A stretch of 64,000 nt of DNA from Streptomyces sp. NBC_00425 (GCF_036030735.1 NZ_CP107928.1:3224001-3288000), one strand, 5' to 3'. Positions 1 to 7,346 are shown, counted from the stretch's first letter. A program made the numbers and translations. Notes: a model not told the origin generated them from the sequence alone.

Positions 1-328
1 CGCCGGGCAGCGAGGTCATCGTCTGCTGGTCGTGGACGGAGGCCGGCGCCCGGTCCTGCGCGGGGCCGGTTCCGGGGGCCGAGGGTTCGTTCGCGGCGAC
101 GGTGTGGCCGGGGCCGCTCTGCGCCGCGCCGCCGGGCGCCGCCCATGGGCTCGGGGTCAGCGGGGAGGCCGCGCCGGGAGCACCGCCGGCCGGGGCGGCC
201 TTGTCCAACGGCACCCGGGGTGTCGTCCCGGGCTCCGCGTCCCACGGTCCGTCCGTCGCGTCGGAGGCGGGTGCGGGCCACGGGTCGCGGGCGGCGTCAC
301 CGGCCGGAGTCGGCGCGTCGTCGGACAT
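1..328 (-). CDS. Partial proline/alanine-rich protein (N-terminal part only)
   Basis: An open frame reads leftward from an ATG at 328 off the window edge, so only about 109 N-terminal residues are visible. A ribosome site (AGAGGGG) lies 8 bases upstream of the start. The visible part begins MSDDAPTPAG and is acidic, rich in Pro, Ala, Gly and Thr, with several short PWxAxP-like elements. No membrane segment or known domain is visible, so it looks like a disordered N-terminal tail, as found on many Streptomyces membrane proteins. I do not recognise the family. It is divergent from the deaminase gene. Confidence 0.55.
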   Translation of the reverse strand, partial: MSDDAPTPAGDAARDPWPAPASDATDGPWDAEPGTTPRVPLDKAAPAGGAPGAASPLTPSPWAAPGGAAQSGPGHTVAANEPSAPGTGPAQDRAPASVHDQQTMTSLPG

Positions 329-631
329 GCGTGGATCCCCTCTGTCGCCCCTCGACCGGGCGGTCGCTCTGCGTTCCGTCATCCGTACGCCGTCCCGCCC
401 TGCGTACGTTCCGTCATGCTACGGCCCGCGGCCGCCGAGAACGGCAGCGGGCCGCACCCCCCTCGAACGCCCGACGACTCCCTCCACCACGTCCTGCCGC
501 GATGCCTCCACCGACCTCCGGCACCGCCGCGCCTGCGCCTACGCCTACGATGATCGGGACTCATCGATCAGCCGATCACACGCGTCCCGTCCGGCCCGCC
601 TGGCTCGGGGTGCCGTCCCGGGGAGGACCCC
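329..631. promoter_or_regulatory. Divergent intergenic region with TGATCG/CGATCA repeats
   Basis: This 303-base gap between two divergent genes must hold both promoters. Near the deaminase side, TGATCG at 551-556 faces CGATCA at 565-570, and a second CGATCA follows at 573-578. Such spaced half-sites suggest a regulator site, but the protein that would bind is unknown. No small gene was convincing here. Confidence 0.3.
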
Positions 632-1759
632 ATGACCGACCGACTCGACGCATCCTCAGCAGCCGCCGCCTCCGGCTCCCCCGTCTCCGGCGTGCCCGCC
701 GGCCCCACCGCCGCGGCGGCGGCCGGCGCCCGCGACCTGCACGCCTTCGTCGCCGGGCTGCCCAAGGCCGAACTGCACGTCCACCACGTCGGCTCCGCGT
801 CCCCCCGCATCGTCTCCGAGCTGGCCGCCCGGCACCCCGACTCCAGGGTGCCCACCGACCCCGAGGCCCTCGCCGACTACTTCACCTTCACGGACTTCGC
901 CCACTTCATCGAGGTCTATCTGTCCGTCGTGGATCTCATCCGCACCCCGGAGGACGTCCGGCTGCTCACCTACGAGGTCGCCCGGGACCTGGCCCGTCAG
1001 CGGGTGCGCTACGCCGAGCTGACCGTCACCCCCTTCTCCTCGACCCGGCGCGGCATCGACGAACGCGCCTTCATGGACGCCATCGAGGACGCCCGCAAGG
1101 CGGCCGAGGCGGAGTTCGGGACCGTGCTGCGCTGGTGCTTCGACATCCCCGGCGAGGCGGGTCTCGAGGCCGCCGAGGAGACCACACGGCTCGCCACCGA
1201 CGACCGGATCCGCCCGGAGGGGCTGGTCTCCTTCGGGCTCGGCGGGCCCGAGGTCGGTGTGGAACGTCCTCAGTTCAAGCCGTACTTCGACCGGGCGATC
1301 GCCGCCGGGCTGCGGTCGGCGCCGCACGCCGGCGAGACCACCGGCCCGCAGACGGTGTGGGACGCGCTGACGCATCTGCGCGCCGAGCGCATCGGCCACG
1401 GCACCAGCTCCGCGCAGGACGAGAAGCTGCTCGCGCACCTCGCCGAACACCGCATCGCCCTGGAGGTGTGCCCGACGTCGAACATCGCCACCCGTGCGGT
1501 CCGCACCCTCGACGAGCACCCGATCAAGGAGTTCGTGCAGGCCGGCGTCCTGGTCACGGTCAACTCCGACGACCCGCCCATGTTCGGCACCGACCTGAAC
1601 AACGAGTACGCGGTCGCCGCCCGGCTCCTCGACCTCGACGAGCGGGGCGTCGCCGATCTCGCGAGGAACGCGGTCGAGGCAGCCTTCCTGGACGAGGCCG
1701 GCAAGGCCCGGCTGCGGACCGAGATCGACGTGTACACCGCCGGATGGCTCGCCCCCTGA
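632..1759 (+). CDS. Adenosine / 6-aminodeoxyfutalosine deaminase family protein
   Basis: The 375-residue protein is a metal-dependent deaminase of the amidohydrolase superfamily. The metal-binding H-x-H motif is in KAELHVHHVGS (about residues 45-55), a catalytic segment reads HAGETTGPQ, and later motifs are IGHGTS and VNSDDPPMFGT. The segment after HxH is HVG rather than the LDG usual in adenosine deaminases. From memory, a closely similar Streptomyces enzyme acts on 6-aminodeoxyfutalosine in the futalosine route to menaquinone, so I favour that role over adenosine salvage. The ATG at 632 has a strong GGGGAGGA site. The next gene follows after 27 bases on the same strand. Confidence 0.85.
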   Translation: MTDRLDASSAAAASGSPVSGVPAGPTAAAAAGARDLHAFVAGLPKAELHVHHVGSASPRIVSELAARHPDSRVPTDPEALADYFTFTDFAHFIEVYLSVVDLIRTPEDVRLLTYEVARDLARQRVRYAELTVTPFSSTRRGIDERAFMDAIEDARKAAEAEFGTVLRWCFDIPGEAGLEAAEETTRLATDDRIRPEGLVSFGLGGPEVGVERPQFKPYFDRAIAAGLRSAPHAGETTGPQTVWDALTHLRAERIGHGTSSAQDEKLLAHLAEHRIALEVCPTSNIATRAVRTLDEHPIKEFVQAGVLVTVNSDDPPMFGTDLNNEYAVAARLLDLDERGVADLARNAVEAAFLDEAGKARLRTEIDVYTAGWLAP

Positions 1760-1786
1760 CCGTCCGGGTACGGCCACAATGGGCCC

Positions 1787-2473
1787 ATGCAGAACGTGAC
1801 CGCCGTGGCCCACCGCGGCGACCCCTACCGTCTCCGTGAGAACACGATCGCTTCGCTGCGTTCCGCGCTCGACCTGGGCGCGGACGCCGTGGAGTGCGAT
1901 GTACGGCTCACCCGGGACGGCGTGCCCGTGCTGCTGCACGACGCGACGTTGAAGCGGCTGTGGGCGCACGACCGTCCGCTGGCCTCGCTGTCCGCGGCCG
2001 AGGTGCGCGGGCTGACGGCCGGCGCGGTGCCGACGCTCGCGGAGGCGCTCGCGGCGACCGAGGGCAGCCGGCTGATGCTCGACCTGCCCGGGACCCGGGA
2101 GGTGGGCGCGGCACGGCGGATCGTCGACGCCGTGCGCGAGGCCGGGGCGACGGACCGGGTGTACTACTGCGCGGGCGCCGTCGCGATGCTCGCCGTGCGC
2201 GCCGCCGACCCGTCCGCCGAGATCGCGCTCACCTGCACGAGCCTGGCGCCCCCGCGACCGGCGCTGCTCGCGGCGGTGCGGCCGCGCTGGCTCAACTACC
2301 GCTTCTCCCTGGTGGACCGGGAGCTCGCCGCGCGCGTCCACCGGGCCGGCCACCTGCTCTCCGTCTGGACCCCCGACACCCGCCGTTCCCTGCGCCGGCT
2401 CATCGGCCTGGGCGTCGACTCGATCACCACGAACCGCATCGACCTCCTGACCGCGCTGCGCAAGGAGGGCTGA
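1787..2473 (+). CDS. Glycerophosphodiester phosphodiesterase
   Basis: The 228-residue protein starts with the GDPD signature: HRG at residues 8-10, then RENTIASLRSALDLGADAVE, ECDV and LLHD, which give the metal and substrate ligands. The family hydrolyses glycerophosphodiesters to glycerol 3-phosphate and an alcohol in phospholipid turnover. No signal peptide or membrane segment is visible, so it is probably cytoplasmic. It is short but spans the barrel, ending with the usual VWTPDT and GVDSITTNRID elements. It lies 27 bases after the deaminase gene, probably co-transcribed, and converges on the sigma-factor gene. Confidence 0.88.
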   Translation: MQNVTAVAHRGDPYRLRENTIASLRSALDLGADAVECDVRLTRDGVPVLLHDATLKRLWAHDRPLASLSAAEVRGLTAGAVPTLAEALAATEGSRLMLDLPGTREVGAARRIVDAVREAGATDRVYYCAGAVAMLAVRAADPSAEIALTCTSLAPPRPALLAAVRPRWLNYRFSLVDRELAARVHRAGHLLSVWTPDTRRSLRRLIGLGVDSITTNRIDLLTALRKEG

Positions 2474-2528
2474 GTCCCGGGGCCGTCGGACACCGGGCGC
2501 GCTGCCGTCTGCCGCGGTGGCGCCGCCC

Positions 2529-4250
2529 TCACACGCGGGAGAGCTGCGGCACGGTCGCCGGGTCGGCCGGGGTCTGCCGGGTCGCGTACTGCGGGACCGG
2601 TGTGTCGTCGCCGCCGGTGTCACGGACCAGCCCGTAGCGCCGCGCGCCCTGTCCCGGTCCGCTCGTGACGTCCCGCTCCACGGCGTCCCACGTTGTCGGG
2701 AAGACGTTGAGTCCGTAGTCGGCGCCCCGCTCGTTCACGGTGAGCGTGACGGTGCCCGTGAGGTAGAAGTACTCGTTCTGCCACATCTGCTGGGCGCCCG
2801 GCGGCAGGACGGCGTAGCCGGTGGCCCTGTCGCCCATGCCGGTGGCCGAGCCGTCCGTGCCGACGGGATCGTCCATCCGGCGTCCGCCGCCGGAGGCAAC
2901 GTGGAAGAGCCGGCCCCTGAGGCCGGTCCAGCTCGGCATGACCAGGGCTCCGGACCGGTACTGGGGCGATATCTGCCAGCGCACGAGGACGTAGCCCTGC
3001 CCGCTGAGCGTCACGCTGTCCCCGCGGTGGTTCATGGTGGCGTGGGCGCCGCCGCTGCTGGTGACGCCGGACGCGGGCCGCTCCGGCAGGGCAGCCGGCG
3101 GGGTGTCCGGGTCGGGCGCGCGGTCGACGGCGTCGACGACGCTTCCGTACCGGGCCGCCTTCTTCACGCTCTTCGACGGTGAGGGCGACGGTGACGCCGA
3201 CGGCGAGCCGGAGGGGGCGGCCTCGCCCGACGTGGAGGCGGCGGGCGAGGCGGGTGCGGCGGACACCGCGGACACCGCGGCCGCCGTCGGCGCGGTGGCC
3301 GCGCGCCCCGGCGGGTCCTCGGGCGTGTGCACGACGACGTACGCGCCGCCCGCGGCGAGCGTCGCGCCGGCCGTGACCGCGACGGCCGGCTTGCTCAGCG
3401 CGGTCAGCACCTTCGCGGACCAGCCGACGGAGGCGGTGCCGGCGGCCGCGGCGGCCGTCTTGCCGCCGAGGGCCAGGGAGATCGCGAATCCGGCCGGGAC
3501 GGGCACCAGGGCGATCCCCACGAGCAGCCGTTCCGCCGGCACGACGGACTCGCAGGCGCCGTCGCAGCAGCCGCAGCCGCGGATGTGCCGGGCCAGCCGC
3601 TTGCGCCAGACGGAGTCGGGGCGACCGGTCCAGCGGGCGGTCAGCTCGCGGAGGCCGGGGCAGGCGCCGTCGAGGGCGCGCACGATGCCCCGTGAGACCT
3701 CCAGCCGCTCCTTGACCCGCTGCACGCGCACGGCCGCGTGCTGCCGGTTGATGCCGACGGCCGCGGCCAGTTCGCGCCGGGTGAGCTCGCCCGCGACCTC
3801 CAGCCACCACAGGGACAGCAGCTGCCGGTCCTCGTCGTCCAGCCAGCGCACCGCCTCCGCGACCTCCCGCCGCTGCCCTTCCAACTGCAGCCGCAGAACG
3901 GTGAGTTCGGCGAAGTCGCTGGTCCCGTCGAGGGTCGTGCTCTCATTGAGAGGGGCGTCGGTCCTGCGGCGGGCCCGGTCACGCACCTGACGCATGGCGA
4001 TGGCCACCAGCCAGGAGCGGAAGCTGTCGGGGTCGCGCAGCGAACCGAGGTTGCCGACGGCCCGCAGCATGGTCTCCTGGACGACGTCGTCGACGTCGGC
4101 GTGGCCGTTGAGGGCCCGGCCGACGACGTTGTAGACGAGCGGCAGCCAGCCCGCCACCAGCTCGTCCAGCGCGTCCCGGTCGCCGGCCTGCGCGGCCGCG
4201 ACGGTGGCGCGCCAGTGCCCCCCGGCCTCGGCGTCGGCGTACGTCCTCAT
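2529..4250 (-). CDS. ECF sigma factor fused to zinc-finger-like, membrane and outer domains
   Basis: The 573-residue protein opens with sigma region 2 (about residues 15-95, including ADVDDVVQETMLRA) and region 4 (about 110-190, including the helix-turn-helix LTRRELAAAVGINRQHAAVRVQRVKE, which is partly quoted). A His/Cys cluster, HIRGCGCCDGAC (222-233), resembles a zinc-binding anti-sigma motif. Two hydrophobic stretches follow (about 240-262 and 288-308), then a Pro/Ala/Ser-rich linker (310-365) and a roughly 200-residue C-terminal domain of unknown type. I infer a membrane-tethered sigma factor carrying its own sensor. The target promoters are unknown. A G-quadruplex motif lies about 95 bases upstream. 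Confidence 0.8.
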   Translation of the reverse strand: MRTYADAEAGGHWRATVAAAQAGDRDALDELVAGWLPLVYNVVGRALNGHADVDDVVQETMLRAVGNLGSLRDPDSFRSWLVAIAMRQVRDRARRRTDAPLNESTTLDGTSDFAELTVLRLQLEGQRREVAEAVRWLDDEDRQLLSLWWLEVAGELTRRELAAAVGINRQHAAVRVQRVKERLEVSRGIVRALDGACPGLRELTARWTGRPDSVWRKRLARHIRGCGCCDGACESVVPAERLLVGIALVPVPAGFAISLALGGKTAAAAAGTASVGWSAKVLTALSKPAVAVTAGATLAAGGAYVVVHTPEDPPGRAATAPTAAAVSAVSAAPASPAASTSGEAAPSGSPSASPSPSPSKSVKKAARYGSVVDAVDRAPDPDTPPAALPERPASGVTSSGGAHATMNHRGDSVTLSGQGYVLVRWQISPQYRSGALVMPSWTGLRGRLFHVASGGGRRMDDPVGTDGSATGMGDRATGYAVLPPGAQQMWQNEYFYLTGTVTLTVNERGADYGLNVFPTTWDAVERDVTSGPGQGARRYGLVRDTGGDDTPVPQYATRQTPADPATVPQLSRV

Positions 4251-4300
4251 GCCCGCACCCTCTCAGCCGGGCCCCCGTGGTTGACAATGTCGCAGATCAC

Positions 4301-4311
4301 ACCTGAGGTGA
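4301..4311. promoter_or_regulatory. 11-base palindrome upstream of the fused sigma gene
   Basis: CACCTGAGGTG is palindromic except for its central base and lies 51-61 bases upstream of the sigma-fusion start. Its position suits an operator or a promoter-proximal site. No known regulator is recognised. Confidence 0.25.
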
Positions 4312-4343
4312 CGGCCCCGACGGCCCGGGGACAACACTTTTCG

Positions 4344-4411
4344 CCCTCCCCCTCCCCACCCCTCCCTCTTCCTCCTCTTCCCCCCTTCTCTTCCCTCTTC
4401 TGCTCTTCTCC
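4344..4411 (-). other. Polypurine tract with G-quadruplex motif
   Basis: The plus strand is almost pure pyrimidine from 4344 to 4411, with only an A at 4358 and a G at 4402. On the minus strand, 4366-4344 holds five G tracts of 3, 4, 4, 5 and 3 bases separated by single-base loops (A, T, A, A). Single-base loops are the arrangement known to give very stable parallel quadruplexes; the plus strand could form an i-motif. The tract lies between the membrane-protein stop (4424) and the sigma-fusion start (4250), so it may affect transcription or readthrough between them. Confidence 0.75.
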
Positions 4412-4423
4412 GGGGCGCGGCGC

Positions 4424-4945
4424 TCACACCGCGGGGACCGACCAGGGGTTCGGGCCGATCTCCGCCAAGCGCAGGATCTTCCTGCGCACGATGTACAGCG
4501 GGACGACCCCGATCACGCCGAAGGACATGTCGATCACGCTCCACCAGAGGGGGATGCCCCGGATCGGTCCACAGATCAGCGCGAGCGGGACGATCCCGGC
4601 ACAGGCGATCATCGCGAACTCCACCACCCAGACGTTGCGGACCGGGTCGCGGTAGGGGCCGTAGAAGGCGACGGCGATCACGAGGTGCGCGAAGGCCAGC
4701 CAGTCCGTGCCGTAGAGGAGGAACGGGTAGTCGGCGTCGGCACTGTCCAGGCCGCGCCGGACGCGCTCGATCCACTCCATCGCGCCGGGCAGCCGCTCCG
4801 GCACGGACAGCGCGCGCAGCGACTCCTCCGTCCAGCGCAGTTCATGGACGAGCGGGAAGGCCGTGACGCCGCTGAGCACCAGACAGACGACGAAGAGGGC
4901 CAGCCAGACACGTATGCCCTTCAGCAGGGCGGCTCTGTCGCTCAT
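4424..4945 (-). CDS. Small integral membrane protein, function unknown
   Basis: The 173-residue protein has about four hydrophobic segments: near residues 12-32 (VWLALFVVCLVLSGVTAFPL), 80-96, 106-127 and 133-152. A soluble loop with acidic and aromatic residues lies between the first two. The C-terminus (RRKILRLAEIGPNPWSVPAV) is probably cytoplasmic. No catalytic motif is visible and I do not recognise the family beyond a conserved actinobacterial membrane protein. A perfect 14-base palindrome sits 21-34 bases upstream of its ATG. The fused sigma-factor gene lies downstream on the same strand. Confidence 0.75.
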   Translation of the reverse strand: MSDRAALLKGIRVWLALFVVCLVLSGVTAFPLVHELRWTEESLRALSVPERLPGAMEWIERVRRGLDSADADYPFLLYGTDWLAFAHLVIAVAFYGPYRDPVRNVWVVEFAMIACAGIVPLALICGPIRGIPLWWSVIDMSFGVIGVVPLYIVRRKILRLAEIGPNPWSVPAV

Positions 4946-4965
4946 GGCGGCAGCGTACGCCGGAA

Positions 4966-4979
4966 TTGAACATGTTCAA
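4966..4979. promoter_or_regulatory. Perfect 14-base palindrome, probable operator
   Basis: TTGAACATGTTCAA reads the same on both strands and lies just upstream of the membrane-protein start at 4945. Its place between promoter and start fits a repressor site. It is two bases too short to match the actinobacterial LexA box (two 6-base arms with a 4-base spacer). Confidence 0.5.
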
Positions 4980-5014
4980 AACACGATTCCCGGACGGCGG
5001 CACGCGTACCGGCG

Positions 5015-5554
5015 TCACCGGCGCGTGGCTGCGGCGGACGGCATGACAGACCGCTCGTCCGACTCCGCCGGAGCGGGCCGGACCCCGGCCTGCGACGGCG
5101 ACGGCGACGGTGGCGACGGCGACCGGTCAGGGCTGCGGCCGCCGGTGGAGGCAGCGGTGTCGGTGGGAGCAGTCGAGGGCCGGGCGTCCGATGGCCGGGT
5201 CGCGATCGCCCCCTCGGTAGGGTCCTCGGCGACCGGGCTCGCCGGGGCCGTAGGGGTGGGCACGGTCGCCGGGCCGCTCGCCGGGGGCGGGGCGAGCGGG
5301 ATCGCGGGCGGCGGCGTCCCGGACGTCGCCGGGCGCAGCGGCAGCAGGACGGCGAGCGCGGCGACGGCGCAGGTGGCGCCGGCCGCGGCCGCGGCACGCA
5401 GGGTCCGGCGGCGGCGCGCACCGCGACGGATCCGCTCGTAGCTGCCGGCGGGCGGCGCGAGACGACCGGAGGCGGGCCGCAGGACGACGGCGAGGGGGTC
5501 GTCGGGGGCGAGGTCAGGACGGCCGTCGTCGAAGTCGTCAACGGGCGTGATCAA
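5015..5554 (-). CDS. Proline-rich single-span membrane protein, last gene of the sortase/sigma operon
   Basis: The 179-residue protein has a short soluble N-terminus containing YERIRRGARRRRTLRAAAAAGA, of which the arginine cluster precedes one hydrophobic helix (about residues 55-75), then a Pro/Ala/Thr-rich tail of about 100 residues. The start is a TTG at 5554 behind GAGGAGAAGCC and overlaps the sigma-factor end by 17 bases. The topology (inside N-terminus, one helix, extended outer tail) and the place right after an ECF sigma gene fit a cognate membrane partner, possibly an anti-sigma factor. No zinc-binding motif is visible, so this is inference. Confidence 0.65.
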   Translation of the reverse strand: MITPVDDFDDGRPDLAPDDPLAVVLRPASGRLAPPAGSYERIRRGARRRRTLRAAAAAGATCAVAALAVLLPLRPATSGTPPPAIPLAPPPASGPATVPTPTAPASPVAEDPTEGAIATRPSDARPSTAPTDTAASTGGRSPDRSPSPPSPSPSQAGVRPAPAESDERSVMPSAAATRR

Positions 5555-6035
5555 GGCTTCTCCTCAGGTGGGCGCGGAGCAGTTCGCGGGCCGCGTGCAG
5601 GTCGGCCTTGACGGTCCCTTCCTTGCGCCCGGTCAGCGCGGACACCTCCCGGATCGGCATGTCAGCGTAGTAGTGCAGCAGGATCGGGACGCGCAGCCGG
5701 TCGGGCAGGGACTGCACGAGCATCCGCACCGAGGGGTCGGCCGGTTCGGCGCAGGGGGCGATCGCCGCCTCGGCGGTGGCGCGGCGCACGGCCCGGCGTT
5801 CCCGTTCGAGCTTGCGCCAGTGGTCGCGGACGAGGTTGGCGGCGGTGACGAACAGGAAGCCCTGGGGCTCAGCCACCGACGTCCAGCGGGCCCACAGCCG
5901 GGTGAACGCCTCCGACGCGATCTCGTGCGCCGTCTCGTCGTCGTCGACGAGACGGCGGCACCAGCCGGCCAGGCGCGGATAGAGGGCGGCGAACAGCTCG
6001 GACGCCGCCCTGTCGCGCGAGCGTGACCGTTTCAA
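5538..6035 (-). CDS. ECF (extracytoplasmic function) RNA polymerase sigma factor
   Basis: The 165-residue protein has sigma region 2 (ASELFAALYPRLAGWCRRLV through FVTAANLVRDHWRK) and region 4 (LPDRLRVPILLHYYADMPI followed by REVSALTGRKEGTVKADLHAARELLRAHL). The best start is the TTG at 6035, behind GGGAGAA, because it gives a standard sigma N-terminus and overlaps the sortase stop codon by 4 bases (TTGA), a usual sign of translational coupling. Longer versions of the frame run through the sortase gene and are not credible. It probably transcribes its own operon from the ECF-like promoter at 7124-7147. Confidence 0.85.
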   Translation of the reverse strand: MKRSRSRDRAASELFAALYPRLAGWCRRLVDDDETAHEIASEAFTRLWARWTSVAEPQGFLFVTAANLVRDHWRKLERERRAVRRATAEAAIAPCAEPADPSVRMLVQSLPDRLRVPILLHYYADMPIREVSALTGRKEGTVKADLHAARELLRAHLRRSLDHAR

Positions 6036-6709
6036 CGTTCTCCCGCAGAACTGCTCGAGCCGCTCGACCCCGCGCCCAGCACGGCGAAGACGATCACGTT
6101 GTCGCGGTATCCGTCGCCGCTGCGGGGGCCGCCGCACGTGATGAGACGCAGTTCGGGGCGGTCCACGTTCCCGTAGACGTCCTGCGTCGGGAAGTGCGAC
6201 TTGTCGACGGTCCGCACCTCGGTGACGGCGAACTCGGCCGTCGTGCCGTTCTCCAGACGCGCCGCGATCCGGTCGCCGGCGTGCAGCCGGCCCAGTCGGC
6301 GGAAGACGCCGTCGCCGTACCGGCCGACCGTGACATGACCGAGGATCACCGACGGCCCCGTCTGCCCCGGAGTCGGCGAATGCTCGTACCAACCCGCCCG
6401 GTCGTGTTCCTCGACCGGAGGCACCTGGACGCTGCCGTCGGCGGCCAGTCCCAGCCGCATGACCGGGGTGTCCACCCCGATGGCCTCGATCCGCAGCCCG
6501 AGCGGCGCCGACCGCGCGAGCGGACGCACCGCCCGCCCGGCGGACACGGGGGGAGCCGAGGAAGCCGGGGAGGGCGAGGAGGCGGCGGGACCCGAGGCGG
6601 CCGTGGAGGCGCCCGGCGTGGACCCGGCCGTCGAGCCGCCGGCGCAGCCCGTGAGCAGCAGCGCTGCCAGGGCCGTCAGGGCCGCGGCGCGCCTGGAGAG
6701 CGGGCTCAT
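6032..6709 (-). CDS. Class F-like sortase with lipoprotein signal
   Basis: The 225-residue protein has the sortase catalytic set: His in ILGHVTVG, Cys in LRLITCGG and Arg in GYRDNVIVFA. Sequence features and size fit actinobacterial class F sortases. The N-terminus (LTALAALLLTGCAGG) carries a lipobox with Cys at residue 22, so it may be lipid-anchored outside the membrane, which is unusual for a sortase. A Ser/Pro/Ala-rich spacer (25-60) precedes the catalytic domain. The ATG at 6709 overlaps the preceding stop codon by 4 bases. The likely substrate is the small exported protein encoded just upstream. Confidence 0.85.
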   Translation of the reverse strand: MSPLSRRAAALTALAALLLTGCAGGSTAGSTPGASTAASGPAASSPSPASSAPPVSAGRAVRPLARSAPLGLRIEAIGVDTPVMRLGLAADGSVQVPPVEEHDRAGWYEHSPTPGQTGPSVILGHVTVGRYGDGVFRRLGRLHAGDRIAARLENGTTAEFAVTEVRTVDKSHFPTQDVYGNVDRPELRLITCGGPRSGDGYRDNVIVFAVLGAGSSGSSSSAGER

Positions 6710-7080
6710 GCGCCGGACGCCCTCCGGCGGCGTACGACGTGGAAGACCACGCCGGCCGCCGCGGAAGCCGCCGCCGCGCCGCCGATCAGTGCGCCGTGGC
6801 CCTCGGACGCAGGCTCGGCGACACCGGTCCCGGCCCCTCCCCTGGGCACCACGCCGACCTGGCTCGGCATGGCCGCCGGGGTCCTGCCGGACTCGGCGGG
6901 AGCGGTGGTCGGCACGGCGGAGGCGTCGGCCGGGGCCTGGGTCGGAGAGGCGGTTCGCCCGGCGGTGGTGGGCGCCGGGGCCGGCGTCGTCGAGTCGGCG
7001 AGTGCGGGCGTTGCGCCCGCCAGCAGGGCGGCACCCGCAATTGCCAGGCCGGCCAGGCCCGTTCGGGACATGAGTCGCAT
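6706..7080 (-). CDS. Small exported protein, probable sortase substrate
   Basis: The 124-residue protein has a signal peptide (about residues 1-28, ending TPALADS), a Thr/Pro/Ala-rich middle, the segment QVGVVPRGGAGTG (about 75-87), a hydrophobic helix (about 96-115) and the basic tail VVRRRRASGA. This is the usual layout of a sortase substrate (motif, helix, positive tail), but there is no LPxTG or LAxTG. From memory, similar VPxGGxxTG motifs recur in Streptomyces proteins, so I suggest it may be the sorting signal here. It is the first gene of the operon. Confidence 0.7.
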   Translation of the reverse strand: MRLMSRTGLAGLAIAGAALLAGATPALADSTTPAPAPTTAGRTASPTQAPADASAVPTTAPAESGRTPAAMPSQVGVVPRGGAGTGVAEPASEGHGALIGGAAAASAAAGVVFHVVRRRRASGA

Positions 7081-7123
7081 GAATCGCTCTCTTTCGTCGG
7101 TCCGTTGACGGATCGGACGAAGA

Positions 7124-7147
7124 GACGAGACAGCCCGGGACCGGGTT
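7124..7147 (-). promoter_or_regulatory. ECF-type promoter motif (AACC-N16-CGTC)
   Basis: On the minus strand, AACC at 7147-7144 is followed after 16 bases by CGTC at 7127-7124, 44 bases upstream of the first gene of the sortase/sigma operon. AAC in the -35 and CGTC in the -10 are typical of many ECF promoters, so autoregulation is likely. Confidence 0.5.
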
Positions 7148-7216
7148 GTAAAGAGCTGGCAAAGTCGAAATCCGACACCCTGACGCCCACCGCCGACCCG
7201 TCAAGGGCACAGCAGA

Positions 7217-7245
7217 CGGCCCCCGGTTCGAGCAACCGAGGGCCG
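7217..7245. terminator. Hairpin between aldehyde dehydrogenase and sortase operon
   Basis: The arms CGGCCC-c-CGGTT and AACCG-a-GGGCCG flank the loop cgagc, giving 11 pairs with one mismatch. It lies downstream of the aldehyde dehydrogenase stop (minus strand) and probably terminates that gene. Confidence 0.55.
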
Positions 7246-7249
7246 AACT

Positions 7250-7319
7250 CCCCAAGGGGCGCGGGGAACCGCGCGACCAGCACGACAACGCGCCCGCACC
7301 CCACCACGAACGGCCGCCC
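7250..7319. repeat. Dispersed Streptomyces intergenic repeat
   Basis: The stretch starting ccccaaggggcgcggggaac and continuing cgcgaccag is a sequence I recognise from memory as recurring, with variation, in non-coding gaps of many Streptomyces genomes. It is the only clear copy in this window. Its function is unknown; CCCCaAGGGG at its start can pair as a tiny hairpin. Confidence 0.45.
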
Positions 7320-7346
7320 GCGAGATCCCGGGCGGCCCGCGGAACG

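Noticed and set aside
4966..4979. LexA-type SOS box
   Set aside because: The palindrome has a 2-base spacer, while the actinobacterial LexA site has 4 between its arms.
7217..7245. Possible tRNA T-arm (ggttcgag)
   Set aside because: No acceptor, anticodon or D arms surround it. The pairing is a simple hairpin.
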